Shown: positions 7,453 to 16,433 of the stretch, piece by piece
Numbering within the stretch: the stretch's first letter is position 1
Layout: each line of letters begins with the position of its first letter
DNA from: Actinomycetes bacterium
GTDB lineage: Bacteria > Actinomycetota > Actinomycetes > Actinomycetales > Actinomycetaceae
Length of the DNA stretch: 47,074 nucleotides
Direction of reading: 5' to 3'
Assembly (NCBI GenBank): GCA_023426345.1
Contig: JAFAAX010000024.1
Span: 1-47,074 of the forward strand
The notes under the pieces: model-generated
Told to the model about the DNA's origin: nothing
What the model saw: the letters and a program-made list of their open reading frames with translations, nothing else
The model's database searches: none
Translations under genes and position numbers: made by a program

Positions 7453-8493
7453 CTACTCGTCGGCCAGTCGCTCCGCCGTCTCCGCGTCGGTGATGAGGGA
7501 CGTCGCCCACCCTCCCAACAGGCACCCCCGAATCGCGTCGTACTTCTTCTCGCCTCCGGCTACGGCCAGTCTGCGCGGAACGCGCAGGAGTTGCTCACGA
7601 GTGATCGACATCGCGCAATCATCGAAGTCGCCGACAACCGGTGTCCCCTGAGCGTCGAAGTACCGCAGGCACACGTCCCCCACAGCACCCGCTTCCGCCA
7701 GGCGCTCCCGATCCCCCTCTCGGAAGCTGTTGCCCGAGCGGGCCAGCAACGCCGAAGGGGTGATGGCCCCGACGCCAAACACTGCAACCGTGACGGTGTC
7801 CCAGATATCGGAGACCTTGACGAACGTCGGGTCCTCCCGCAGGGTCTGCGCTGCGAAAGGCGAGCCCATGACAGCGGGAGTCAGCATGAACACCGGCTCC
7901 GCCTTCAACCTAGTCGACAGCAGCTGCATGATCTGCGTCGCCAGGACTTGGACTTCGGTGTTCCCCATACCACCGACCAACTGCACGATCGAAGTCGCAG
8001 AGACGTTCGCCGTGGACCCCATGGCGCGCGCTGCCCTGAGCAGCGACTCGCTCCATGAGGACACCCCGATGACGTCACGGGCCCGCACTGTGGACTCCAG
8101 ACAACGCGCTGCCGCATTCCCCAAGCGTCCATACATCAGGTCCGCATCCGATTCGGTCGCCACCAGCACCACCTGGTCCAGGCCGTATCTCTCCTCCAGG
8201 CGTTCCTCGAGTTCGGGATGGACCTCCGGGGGGACGCTCACGACCGTGCGGACTAGCCCCAGGTCCTGCGCTTGCTTGAGCAGGCGGGACACACCGGCCT
8301 GGGAGAGGCCCCGGCGCGAAGCGATCTCCTGTTGCTTCATGCCCTTCTCGTGATACATCTGAGCGACTCGGACGATGGTCCTCAGCTGGTCTGGCGATAT
8401 GCCAGCGGTCGAGTCCAGGGAAGAAGCGATGGTGCCTGACGTGGTCGTTTCCTTCCTCCCCAAAGATGCGCGAATCTCCGCCGTGCTTGCCAA
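7453..8493 (-). CDS. SorC/DeoR-type sugar-responsive transcriptional regulator
   Basis: About 346 residues from the longest start. A helix-turn-helix at about 50-75 (KQQEIASRRGLSQAGVSRLLKQA) precedes a SorC sugar-binding domain with the family's sugar-phosphate-binding layout (IGVSSWSESLL; IVQLVGGMG; VFGVGAI). Such proteins repress or activate sugar operons in response to a phosphorylated sugar. It sits inside the cluster between the binding-protein and mutarotase genes, so local control is likely. The start is uncertain: the TTG at 8493 and TTG at 8463 both lack a clear ribosome site. Confidence 0.85.
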   Translation of the reverse strand: MASTAEIRASLGRKETTTSGTIASSLDSTAGISPDQLRTIVRVAQMYHEKGMKQQEIASRRGLSQAGVSRLLKQAQDLGLVRTVVSVPPEVHPELEERLEERYGLDQVVLVATESDADLMYGRLGNAAARCLESTVRARDVIGVSSWSESLLRAARAMGSTANVSATSIVQLVGGMGNTEVQVLATQIMQLLSTRLKAEPVFMLTPAVMGSPFAAQTLREDPTFVKVSDIWDTVTVAVFGVGAITPSALLARSGNSFREGDRERLAEAGAVGDVCLRYFDAQGTPVVGDFDDCAMSITREQLLRVPRRLAVAGGEKKYDAIRGCLLGGWATSLITDAETAERLADE

Positions 8494-8602
8494 CGTCGGC
8501 GCAGCCCGTTCCTGACAGGGCCGTCACCTTGCACATCGTACTGGACGGGAGTGGCGGGGGCTGCGGGCCGTCCGAAGCCCGCGGCCCCCGCCATGCGCCT
8601 CG

Positions 8603-9625
8603 TCAGTCCCCGACCTCGAACAGCGTGTACTTGTCGGCGTTCGAGGAATCGATGAGGACGCAGTCGACCAGCTGCTTCTCCTCCTGGCCGGTCGACCCAG
8701 TCTTGAAGTACTGGTCGGCCTGTTCGACCGCCATCTTCGCGATCTGCACCGCAGGTTGCATAGCCGTGGCGACCATGCCTCCGGACTTGATCTGGTCGAC
8801 CGCGTCGGGCGAACCGTCCAGGCCCACGATCTTCACGTCGCCGGCTCGGCCCGCTGCGGCCACGGCGGCCGCCGCACCCACAGCCATTGTGTCATTGCCG
8901 GAGATGATGCCATTGAGGTCCGGGTACTGCTGCAAGATCGTCTCGACCTTCTGGAAGGCCTCCTGCTGATCCCAGTTCGCCGTCTCCTGGGCGACCATCT
9001 TCATGTCCGGGTATTGGTCGATGATGCCGTGGTAAGCGTCCGAACGAACCTGCGCATTCGTGTCCGTCTCCAGCCCGAGCAACTCGGCGTAGGTGCCCTT
9101 GCCGTCGAGCGCCTCGGCGAAAGCCGCACCGGCCAGCTCCGCGCCCTGGGCGTTGTTGGCGACGATTTGCGAGGTCGCGATGCCGGCCTCGTTGATCTCA
9201 CGATCGATGAGGAACACCGGGACACCCGCGTCCACGGCCTTCTGAACGGCTCCGATGGTGACGTCGGCGCCGGCGTTGTCCAAGATGATCGCGACCGCTC
9301 CCTGGGAGACGGCCGTGTCGATGAGTTCGGACTGCTTGTTGGCGTCATCGTCGTGGGAGTTCGATGAGGTCTTGTATCCGAGCGACTCCGCCTCCGCCAC
9401 AGCGGCATCCGCCTCGGCTTTGAAGAACGGGTTGTCGTGGGACGGCGTGATGACCGCGATGAGGCCACCCGCGGCGTCAGGATTGCCCGTCGAGGTCGTT
9501 GACCCGCTTTGACCCGCACTCGACTGCCCAGTGGACTCGGCGGCATCCCCGCCACTCGAGCACCCGATCAGGGACAGCGCGGCTGCAGCGACAACTGCGG
9601 TGAACGCGAACTTCTTACTTCTCAT
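8603..9625 (-). CDS. rbsB: Sugar ABC transporter substrate-binding lipoprotein (RbsB-like)
   Basis: 340 residues. A lipoprotein signal peptide (MRSKKFAFTAVVAAAALSLIG, lipobox Cys22) is followed by a Ser/Thr/Gly linker and a type-I periplasmic binding fold of the ribose class (LIAVITPSHDNPFFKAEADA, VPVFLIDREINEAG, ISGNDTMAVGAA, IVGLDGSPDAVDQI). It captures sugar outside the membrane for the RbsC/RbsA-type importer encoded just upstream. The ATG at 9625 follows AAGGAG; the longer frame to 9733 lacks a signal peptide at its start. The ligand is not readable from sequence; ribose-type pentoses or unusual branched sugars are plausible. Confidence 0.9.
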   Translation of the reverse strand: MRSKKFAFTAVVAAAALSLIGCSSGGDAAESTGQSSAGQSGSTTSTGNPDAAGGLIAVITPSHDNPFFKAEADAAVAEAESLGYKTSSNSHDDDANKQSELIDTAVSQGAVAIILDNAGADVTIGAVQKAVDAGVPVFLIDREINEAGIATSQIVANNAQGAELAGAAFAEALDGKGTYAELLGLETDTNAQVRSDAYHGIIDQYPDMKMVAQETANWDQQEAFQKVETILQQYPDLNGIISGNDTMAVGAAAAVAAAGRAGDVKIVGLDGSPDAVDQIKSGGMVATAMQPAVQIAKMAVEQADQYFKTGSTGQEEKQLVDCVLIDSSNADKYTLFEVGD

Positions 9626-9742
9626 GGCACCTCTCCTTGGTGTTCTGTGTGGATCGTCTGGCATCGGATGGTGGACGTTCACTGTCGGATGCCGGCTCAT
9701 ACATGTGGACGGCGGTCGACCTGCGCCCGCCACCGCACCTGT

Positions 9743-10882
9743 CTATTTGGCGGCGGGCGCCTGCTCCAGAGCGCCCCTATCCCGGTCCTCCTTCACGCTC
9801 GCTGCAGCGGCCGCCGCCGCCCTGGACTGCTTGAGTCGTTCCTGCGCCTGGTCCAACATGACGGCCAGCACGATGACGAGGCCCTTGATGAAGGTCTGCC
9901 AGAAGGAGGAGATTCCCACCAGGACCAGGCCGTCGGACAAGAATCCGATGACGAAGGCGCCGATCAGTGCGCCCTTGACGCTGCCGCGTCCACCCGCCAA
10001 GGACGCCCCGCCGATCACGACGGCGGCGATCGCGTTCATCTCAAAGGCGTTGCCCAGCTGGGGCCCGCCCGACGTCAGCTCTGACGCCACCACCAGACCC
10101 GCGAGCGCGGCGAGCATGCCGGAGATGATGTAGACGCGGCTAGTCACCGTCTTGACGGGAACACCCGACAGGCTTGCAGCCCTTGCGTTGCCGCCAGTCG
10201 CATACAGCCAAGAGCCGAACGGCGACTTGTTGATGATGAACCAGATGACGATCGCGACAATGACCATCAACCAGATTTGGGTCGGGATCCCGAGCACACG
10301 GTCGCGTCCCACGAAGTCGAAACCGGTATTGCCCAAGGCGGGATCGCCTTCCAAGTGCGGATAGGTCGCTCCGTTGGAGATCAGCAGCGCCGCACCCCGA
10401 GCCATGTACATCATGCCGAGTGTCGCGATGAATGGGGCGATGTTGAACCTCGTGATCAGCACTCCGTTGAGCCATCCGACGAAGGCCCCGACGAGGACGC
10501 ACACCAGGATCACCACTGGGACCGACGGGTAGGCTGTCTTATCGATGAAGGGGATCTTCACCCCTCCCAACAGCTCACCGGCCACGACCGAGGACAGCGC
10601 CAGAGTCGCCCCGACGGACAGATCGATCCCTCCTGTGATGATGACGAGCAGCATGCCCAGGGCCAGCAGCGCGTTGTAGGCGACATGGCGGGTCATCGTC
10701 ATGAGATTCGAGCCCGTCAAGAAGTTCTCGGAGAGCACGGCGAAGATGATGATCAGGACGATGAGGGCGATGAATGCTCTCTGGTCCATGAGGAACTCGC
10801 CCATCGTCCGGTCCGACAGGATGGACACGGATCTCTTCTTCTCCGACTTCGGCGAGGTCTGCGACTTCTGCGGCGTTGTCAT
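9743..10882 (-). CDS. rbsC: Sugar ABC transporter permease (RbsC-like)
   Basis: 379 residues with about ten hydrophobic helices of the BPD_transp_2 type (FIALIVLIIIFAVLS; ITGGIDLSVGATLALSS; FIATLGMMYMARG; AAVVIGGASLAGGRGSVKGA). The GGIDLSVG loop and the late cytoplasmic loop are characteristic of ribose-class permeases. The N-terminal and C-terminal tails are polar; the C-terminal tail is Ala/Lys-rich. The ATG at 10882 overlaps the ATPase stop by four bases, so the longer open frame is rejected. It forms the membrane channel with the ATPase at 10879-12483. Confidence 0.9.
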   Translation of the reverse strand: MTTPQKSQTSPKSEKKRSVSILSDRTMGEFLMDQRAFIALIVLIIIFAVLSENFLTGSNLMTMTRHVAYNALLALGMLLVIITGGIDLSVGATLALSSVVAGELLGGVKIPFIDKTAYPSVPVVILVCVLVGAFVGWLNGVLITRFNIAPFIATLGMMYMARGAALLISNGATYPHLEGDPALGNTGFDFVGRDRVLGIPTQIWLMVIVAIVIWFIINKSPFGSWLYATGGNARAASLSGVPVKTVTSRVYIISGMLAALAGLVVASELTSGGPQLGNAFEMNAIAAVVIGGASLAGGRGSVKGALIGAFVIGFLSDGLVLVGISSFWQTFIKGLVIVLAVMLDQAQERLKQSRAAAAAAASVKEDRDRGALEQAPAAK

Positions 10883-12483
10883 TGCTCTGCACCAACCTGG
10901 GTCTCGAGGATTTCGTGGGAGTCGTCGGCGGCGGCGAGGATCTTCTCCCGCGTCGCCTCCTCCGGAGTGAATTGCGCGGCGATCCTGCCGCGCGAGAGGA
11001 CCATCACCTTGGAGCACGACGTCAGGACCTCTGAGATATCCGACGTGGAGAAGACCACGGCGACGCCCTGTTCGGCGAGTTCGGCCATGAAACGGAAGAT
11101 CTCCGCCTTTGCGCCGATGTCGATGCCCCGTGTCGGTTCGTCCAGAAGCACCAGTTCGGGACCTGTCATGAGGGCCTTGCCCACGACGACCTTCTGCTGG
11201 TTGCCACCCGACAAGGAGCCGATGACGGCCTTCGGGGACGAGGCCTTGACACGGACCTGGCCCATGATGTCCGCGACGCGGGATTTCTCGAGCTTCTTCG
11301 ATACCCAGGGCCCCTTGAGGAAGTCCAGGACGGAGGCGATCGACAGATTGAATCCCACGGACTGGCCTTGGACCAGCCCGTCCTGCTGGCGGTCCTCGGG
11401 TACCAGGAAGATGCCCTTGCCGATGCGGGACGCGATCGAGGTCTTCGTGACCTCCTCACCCTCGAACAGAATTCGACCGCTCTGCGGGGCGATCCGTCCG
11501 GCGAGTGTCTCCAGCAGTTCGGACCGTCCGGAGCCCATGAGGCCGTATATCCCGATGACCTCCCCGCGGTGGACATCCATCGACACATCGGCGACCGCCG
11601 TGCGCGACCGGTTCTGAGGATCGGCCACGATCAGGTGGTCGACCTTGAGGATCTCCTCCCCTGGCTTCGTGCCGATGGTGACGTAGAGCTGGTCCTCGTC
11701 ACGACCCACCATGTTGCGCACCATCCAGGCCATATCGATGTCCCGCATCCGACCGTGGTTGACCACGGAGCCATCGCGCAGGACGACAGCCTCATCGCCG
11801 ATCTCCAGACACTCGTCCAAGTGGTGCGAGATGTAGACGACTGACACGCCATGCGCGGTGAGATCCCGGATCACCTTGAACAGGATGCGAACCTCGCCCA
11901 CGGACAGAGCGGACGTCGGCTCGTCCATGATGAGGATCTCGGCATTCTGTTCCAGAGCCCTCGCGATCTCGACCAGCTGTTGCTGGCCCATGCGGAGATT
12001 GCCGACCAGCGTGGTCGCGGGGATGTCCTCCTCCAGCCGCGACAGCGCAATCTTCGCCCGCTCATTTTGCTGCTTCCTATCGACGATCCCGCGGGACGTC
12101 ACCTCGCGGCCCAGGAAGATGTTCTGGGCGATCGAGAGGTTCATGCACAGGTTCATCTCCTGGTGGATGATCGCGACTCCCCTGTCCACGGCGCCGGTGG
12201 GCGAATCGAAAGCGATCTCCTGCCCCTTGAGGACCAGGCTCCCCGCAGTCGGACTCTCCACACCGGACATGATCTTCATGAGGGTCGACTTGCCGGCGCC
12301 GTTCTCCCCCAAGAGCACCGTCACCTCACCGCGGTACACATCGAAGTCCACATTGCGCAGCGCGTGAGTCCCTCCGTACACCTTCGAGACGTTGCGGGCG
12401 CTCATGATGATCTCCCCGGCGCTCGCGCTCGCGCGGCTCGTGTCGGTCGTCTGACCGTCCCCGCCGGTCCGGGCCATCGTCAC
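10879..12483 (-). CDS. rbsA: Sugar ABC transporter ATP-binding protein, double ATPase (RbsA-like)
   Basis: 534 residues containing two fused nucleotide-binding domains. The first has Walker A GENGAGKST (about 59-67), signature LRMGQQQLVEIARAL and Walker B ILIMDEPTSAL. The second has a degenerate P-loop (GLMGSGRSELLE), signature LSGGNQQKVVVGKAL and LVLLDEPTRGIDIG, as normal for RbsA/MglA proteins in which only one site is fully active. The probable GTG start at 12483 overlaps the DUF2291 stop (GTGA) with GGAGG upstream; an ATG two codons on is equally possible. It energises the importer encoded beside it. Confidence 0.92.
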   Translation of the reverse strand: MTMARTGGDGQTTDTSRASASAGEIIMSARNVSKVYGGTHALRNVDFDVYRGEVTVLLGENGAGKSTLMKIMSGVESPTAGSLVLKGQEIAFDSPTGAVDRGVAIIHQEMNLCMNLSIAQNIFLGREVTSRGIVDRKQQNERAKIALSRLEEDIPATTLVGNLRMGQQQLVEIARALEQNAEILIMDEPTSALSVGEVRILFKVIRDLTAHGVSVVYISHHLDECLEIGDEAVVLRDGSVVNHGRMRDIDMAWMVRNMVGRDEDQLYVTIGTKPGEEILKVDHLIVADPQNRSRTAVADVSMDVHRGEVIGIYGLMGSGRSELLETLAGRIAPQSGRILFEGEEVTKTSIASRIGKGIFLVPEDRQQDGLVQGQSVGFNLSIASVLDFLKGPWVSKKLEKSRVADIMGQVRVKASSPKAVIGSLSGGNQQKVVVGKALMTGPELVLLDEPTRGIDIGAKAEIFRFMAELAEQGVAVVFSTSDISEVLTSCSKVMVLSRGRIAAQFTPEEATREKILAAADDSHEILETQVGAEQ

Positions 12484-13139
12484 TTCACCTCCACTCTCAC
12501 CGGGGTGATCAGGATGTGAGAGGGATCGTCGTAGCTGAAGGCTCCGAGGATCGTGACCTCCTGGCCTTGCATGGAAGCCAAGTCGTACTCCGAGAACACC
12601 GTTGCCTTGACCTGGTTGTTAAGCTCGGTCGCGACCTGCGAGAAAGCCGTCTGGTTCTGGAACATGCCGAAAGTGATGGTGCCCACCGCATCCCGCACGG
12701 CCGTTCCCTTGATCGCGGGACCCGTCTGGACGCCGATCTCCACGCCCGAGACACCGTCCACGGAGAGGGCGACCTCGCCGAAGGAGGCCTCGCCGATCGT
12801 GCCCGTCGCCGAGACCGGGAAGGACCAGGGGGAGTCCCCGGACCGGTGGCCATACTTGTCGCCCGCCGCGTCCGCGCCCGCTGCCAGGGCCTCGACCAGC
12901 GTCGGCAGGTCCTGGGCGTTCTGCTCGATCGTGGGCACGATCGAGGCGGAGAACTCCTGCTCGGCATATCCGGCGACGTCGGTGACGATGTCCTGTTCGC
13001 CCGACGTCGAACTCGGTTCCGTCCCCGGAGTGTAGAACCGCGTCCCCACGACTGCGATGACGGTGATGACCACCCACACCAGCACCCAGCCGACCGCGGG
13101 GCGCCGCCACCACGGCTTCGTCCTCTTCGAATCGCTCAC
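12480..13139 (-). CDS. DUF2291-type membrane-anchored protein of sugar ABC operons
   Basis: 219 residues with one N-terminal transmembrane segment (AVGWVLVWVVITVIAVVG) and an extracytoplasmic domain, resembling DUF2291 proteins that recur beside ribose-class ABC transporters and FGGY kinases. The biochemical role is unknown; an accessory role in uptake is inferred from context only. The GTG at 13139 is preceded by GGGAG and overlaps the kinase stop (GTGA), and the gene's own stop overlaps the ATPase start, so translational coupling across the operon is likely. Confidence 0.75.
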   Translation of the reverse strand: MSDSKRTKPWWRRPAVGWVLVWVVITVIAVVGTRFYTPGTEPSSTSGEQDIVTDVAGYAEQEFSASIVPTIEQNAQDLPTLVEALAAGADAAGDKYGHRSGDSPWSFPVSATGTIGEASFGEVALSVDGVSGVEIGVQTGPAIKGTAVRDAVGTITFGMFQNQTAFSQVATELNNQVKATVFSEYDLASMQGQEVTILGAFSYDDPSHILITPVRVEVK

Positions 13140-14665
13140 CGGTGATCTCCCTCCCGCGACACCGCGAACCCGCGTGACCGCATGACTGATGTCTTCCATG
13201 TGGAGCGCATCGCCGCGCGGCGCGACTCCGTGATCTGGGGGTCGAGGCGGGCGCGTGCCACCTCGCCCGAGTCGAACCGGTTGAGCTCTCCGAGCCCGAA
13301 GGCGCACATCCTCGCCGCTCCGTAGGCGGAGATGTCGCTCTGGTCCGACGTCTCGATCGAGACATCGAGGATGTCGGCCATGGTCTGCACGAAGGAGGCG
13401 GAGCGCGTGAGACCCCCGTCAGCCCTCAAGACAGTGAGTTCGGTGCCCTCGCTGCGCACCACATCCACGATGTCGGCGATCTGGTGGCCGACGGACTCCA
13501 CGACGGCCCGCGCCACCTCGGCAGCGGTCGTGTGACGTTCCAGTCCGACCAGGATCCCTACAGCGTCACGGTCCCACCATGGAGCGGCCAGTCCGGAGAA
13601 TGCCGGCACATAGGCCACACGCGTACGGTCCGCGCCTTCGGCCGCACGCACCAGGTCTATGCCAGTGCCGAATCCGAAGAACCGGGCAGCCGCGTCGACG
13701 CCCGCGCCCGCAGCCAGGACGTTCCCCTCCCGCGCATAGGTGACCGCATCATCGTGAACGAAGCCGATGGTCGTGTCCACCGGTGAGGGATCGTCCGGCG
13801 CGCGGCGTGTGGGGATCATGATCGAGGAGCCGGTCCCGAAGGTCACCTTGCCCGTGCCTGGCTCGCAGCGCTGGCCGAACAGTGCCGCGTGGGAGTCGCC
13901 CATGACACCGCGGATCGGGACGCCGACAAGGGCGCCGATCCGCCCTGCATAGCGTCCGAACGGTGCGGAAGAGCGGCGGACCTCAGGAAGACTGTGGATG
14001 TCGACTTCGGCGGCCTCGCAGAGCGCAGGGTCCCAGGACCCCGTATGGATGTCGTAGAGCAGAGTGCGGCACGCATTGGTCGGGTCTGTCGCATACACCG
14101 CCCCGCCCGTGAGGTGGAGGACGAGCAGGGAGTCAAGAGTGCAGATCGCGGCGTCCCCCGCCGCGTCCGTTCCGGGATCGCTCCCGTTCCCGGCCGCTTG
14201 TCTGGACGCGGCCGTGCGGGTCAGCAGTCCCATCTTCGTCGCCGAGTACATCGGATCCAGATGAAGCCCCGTGGCGCGGCGGAATCGATCCGACCATCCG
14301 GCCTCCGACAGGGACCTGCACTCCTCGACTGTGCGCGAGTCCTGCCATCCGATGACTGGTGTCAGGGGGACGCCCGTCCTTCGGTCGCAGGCCACCACGG
14401 ATTCGCGTTGGTTCGAGATCGCCAGTCCACGAACGTCGAGGCCCTTCAGGTCCCCCATCACGGCGGCCAGGACCTCGTCTGTTGCGGAGAGGATCTCCTC
14501 CCCATCCTGTTCGAAACACCTCGCAGCGGGATTGCGCAGGCCCAGAGGGCGCCCAGCTGAGGCCAGCACGTGACCGTCGAGCGAGTACCCCAGCGCTCTC
14601 ACGCTGGTGGTGCCCTCATCGATGGCGACGTAGCACTGCTTCACCGCAGCCTCCAGAATATTCAT
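13136..14665 (-). CDS. FGGY-family carbohydrate kinase
   Basis: 509-residue sugar/polyol kinase with the actin-like ATPase fold. Seen are the N-terminal phosphate loop DEGTTSVRALGYS, the adenosine-side segment TFGTGSSIMIPT, the FGGY-like PAFSGLAAPWWDRDAVG and LRADGGLTRSASFVQTMADI. It looks closest to glycerol/xylulose-type kinases. Located after a fucose-isomerase-like gene and before the importer genes, it should phosphorylate the ketose made by the isomerase. A ketopentose such as apulose, xylulose or ribulose, or fuculose, would fit. The ATG at 14665 has AAGGA three bases upstream and lies about 14-20 bases after the predicted transcription start. Confidence 0.88.
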   Translation of the reverse strand: MNILEAAVKQCYVAIDEGTTSVRALGYSLDGHVLASAGRPLGLRNPAARCFEQDGEEILSATDEVLAAVMGDLKGLDVRGLAISNQRESVVACDRRTGVPLTPVIGWQDSRTVEECRSLSEAGWSDRFRRATGLHLDPMYSATKMGLLTRTAASRQAAGNGSDPGTDAAGDAAICTLDSLLVLHLTGGAVYATDPTNACRTLLYDIHTGSWDPALCEAAEVDIHSLPEVRRSSAPFGRYAGRIGALVGVPIRGVMGDSHAALFGQRCEPGTGKVTFGTGSSIMIPTRRAPDDPSPVDTTIGFVHDDAVTYAREGNVLAAGAGVDAAARFFGFGTGIDLVRAAEGADRTRVAYVPAFSGLAAPWWDRDAVGILVGLERHTTAAEVARAVVESVGHQIADIVDVVRSEGTELTVLRADGGLTRSASFVQTMADILDVSIETSDQSDISAYGAARMCAFGLGELNRFDSGEVARARLDPQITESRRAAMRSTWKTSVMRSRGFAVSREGDHR

Positions 14666-14685
14666 TCGTCCTTGAATCTCTATGT

Positions 14686-14714
14686 ACTATGCCCGAGCGT
14701 GTAACCTCTGTCAA
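14686..14714 (-). promoter_or_regulatory. Housekeeping promoter of the kinase-importer operon
   Basis: On the minus strand a consensus -35 TTGACA (14709-14714) is separated by exactly 17 bases from -10 CATAGT (14686-14691). Predicted start is near 14679, giving a very short leader before the kinase ATG at 14665. Confidence 0.75.
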
Positions 14715-14807
14715 GCTCCCGGAGGTCCTCCCCGCTTCGCTGCGGCCCCACGTCGCAACGCATCGCCCCGGTCCCCCCGGATCAGGGCCGGGACGACACG
14801 GCTGCCG

Positions 14808-16244
14808 TCACTTCACGACGGTGTCGATGTCGCCGCGGAGGTACGCCTGCACGTCGTCCTCGATGGGATCGAAGAAGTCGGGAGTGACGCCGATGTACTT
14901 GCAGGCCTCGTACAAGACAGGCACGACATCGTCGGCCACGGCTGCCAGGTGGTGGATGTAGGGTCCATAGACCAGCTTGGTCTCGAAGCGGTTGAGGTTG
15001 TCGAACTCCAACCAGATATAGGTCCCCTGCTCATAGGGGCCTTCCACGGCCTTCGCGTTGCCCAGAAGCATCGAGTACTCGCCCCCGTCCCCGTCAAAAC
15101 GGCACAGCGTGTAGTTCCCACGCTCAGCCTCGAAGCCGACCGAGCCCGGGTAGTCGAAGACGAAATGCGACGAGGGCAGCACCGGCTTGTTGCGCGCCGT
15201 CGAGTACGGGAACACGCCCAGATGCTGGAGCAACTCACCATTGTCGTTCTCCGGATGACGGCAGTTCACGTCGGCGAAGATCGCTTTATGCTCCCCCATC
15301 GTCGCGGCCTCAACGAGGAGCTCAGAGATCACCCCGTGAATATCGACCTCGCAGGTCACCGGCATGCCCTCGTCCTGAAGGAGGGACTCAGAGGCATACG
15401 GCAGGATCCCGATCTGATCCTGGAGATCCGTCCAGCACTGGATCGCGCCTCCATTGCACCCGTACTGGAGCATCTTCCTCTTGAGCGCCACCTTCAAGGT
15501 GGCGACCTTGGCGAGATCCTCGTCAGCGATCTGGATCGTCGCAATATCGCGCAGATAGGCCTCCGTCTGCGCGATCTCCGGATCGCGGTTCGCCGTGAGA
15601 GCGTTCATCTCCGCCACCAACTCCCCCAAAGGGATCGGCGACAAGGAGATGTTGAACCTCTCCAACAACTCGCCCTCGTTGACCATGACAGACCAGAAGT
15701 CGAACGGGCGGGGACCCACCTGCAGGATACGAGTCTCCTTGAACGTCTTGACGACGTTGCACACCTTGATGAATTCCAACACTCCTCGGGCGAAGACCGG
15801 ATCATCGATGTCGACATTGGGAATGTATGTGAATGGCACCTTGAAACGGCGCAAGACCTTTCCGATCGCGAAGATCCCGCACTGGGTGTCCCTCTGACGC
15901 GACCCGTCGGCAGCCGGCGGTTCATCCTTCGGACCCCACAACAGCACGGGTACACCGCACCGCTTCGCCAGGCGCGCGCACTCGTACTCCGTGCCGAAGT
16001 TCTCCGCCGCCAGGAACAGCCCATCGATCCCCGCGGCCGCGAACTTCTCCGCGATGGCATCCAGACTCGCATCGTCGTACAAGAGCCCGTCCTCATTGAC
16101 ATCTGCGATGTCCACATAGTTGACACCCAGTTCATCGAGCTTGGCACGGGTATACCCCGCATACTCAATCGCGGCAGGCGCCGAGAACAAATTGCGCCTC
16201 GTCGGCGCGAACCCCAACTTGATGTCGGATAGTTTTGCGTTCAT
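14808..16244 (-). CDS. L-fucose/L-arabinose isomerase-family sugar isomerase
   Basis: 478 residues of the fucose/arabinose isomerase-like superfamily (COG2407 type), which converts an aldose to its ketose with a divalent metal. It starts with an N-terminal Rossmann-like domain (MNAKLSDIKLGFAPTRR) and carries CEVDIHGVISELL with candidate metal-binding Glu and His, and ADVNCRHPENDNGE. It does not look like full-length FucI, which is about 590 residues, so the substrate may be another sugar. The ATG at 16244 follows GAGAGG. It has its own promoter and sits between split transketolase genes and the kinase, placing it as the first catabolic step. Confidence 0.8.
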   Translation of the reverse strand: MNAKLSDIKLGFAPTRRNLFSAPAAIEYAGYTRAKLDELGVNYVDIADVNEDGLLYDDASLDAIAEKFAAAGIDGLFLAAENFGTEYECARLAKRCGVPVLLWGPKDEPPAADGSRQRDTQCGIFAIGKVLRRFKVPFTYIPNVDIDDPVFARGVLEFIKVCNVVKTFKETRILQVGPRPFDFWSVMVNEGELLERFNISLSPIPLGELVAEMNALTANRDPEIAQTEAYLRDIATIQIADEDLAKVATLKVALKRKMLQYGCNGGAIQCWTDLQDQIGILPYASESLLQDEGMPVTCEVDIHGVISELLVEAATMGEHKAIFADVNCRHPENDNGELLQHLGVFPYSTARNKPVLPSSHFVFDYPGSVGFEAERGNYTLCRFDGDGGEYSMLLGNAKAVEGPYEQGTYIWLEFDNLNRFETKLVYGPYIHHLAAVADDVVPVLYEACKYIGVTPDFFDPIEDDVQAYLRGDIDTVVK

Positions 16245-16358
16245 TGCACAAGACCTCTCTCAAGAATCCCAACCAGCCGTTGTCGACATGGACCGCAGGC
16301 ACTTCTCCGAACACTTGCCGTCGACCGCCATGAACATTCACTCACCGATGACTGGACT

Positions 16359-16398
16359 GTTGATACTCAGTATGTCAACTGATCGGGAGCACTTTGAA
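16359..16398 (-). promoter_or_regulatory. Promoter and palindromic operator candidate of the isomerase gene
   Basis: On the minus strand -35 TTCAAA (16393-16398) and -10 CATACT (16369-16374) are 18 bases apart. An imperfect palindrome with arms GTTGA-TACT and AGTATGTCAAC (16359-16379) covers the -10, where a repressor would block transcription. Assignment is by pattern only. Confidence 0.45.
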
Positions 16399-16433
16399 CC
16401 CTCCCAGACCACCGGACCCCGACCGCCCGCGCT

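Noticed and set aside
16245..16433. Possible small gene between isomerase and transketolase
   Set aside because: The segment contains promoter-like and operator-like sequence and no frame with a ribosome site.
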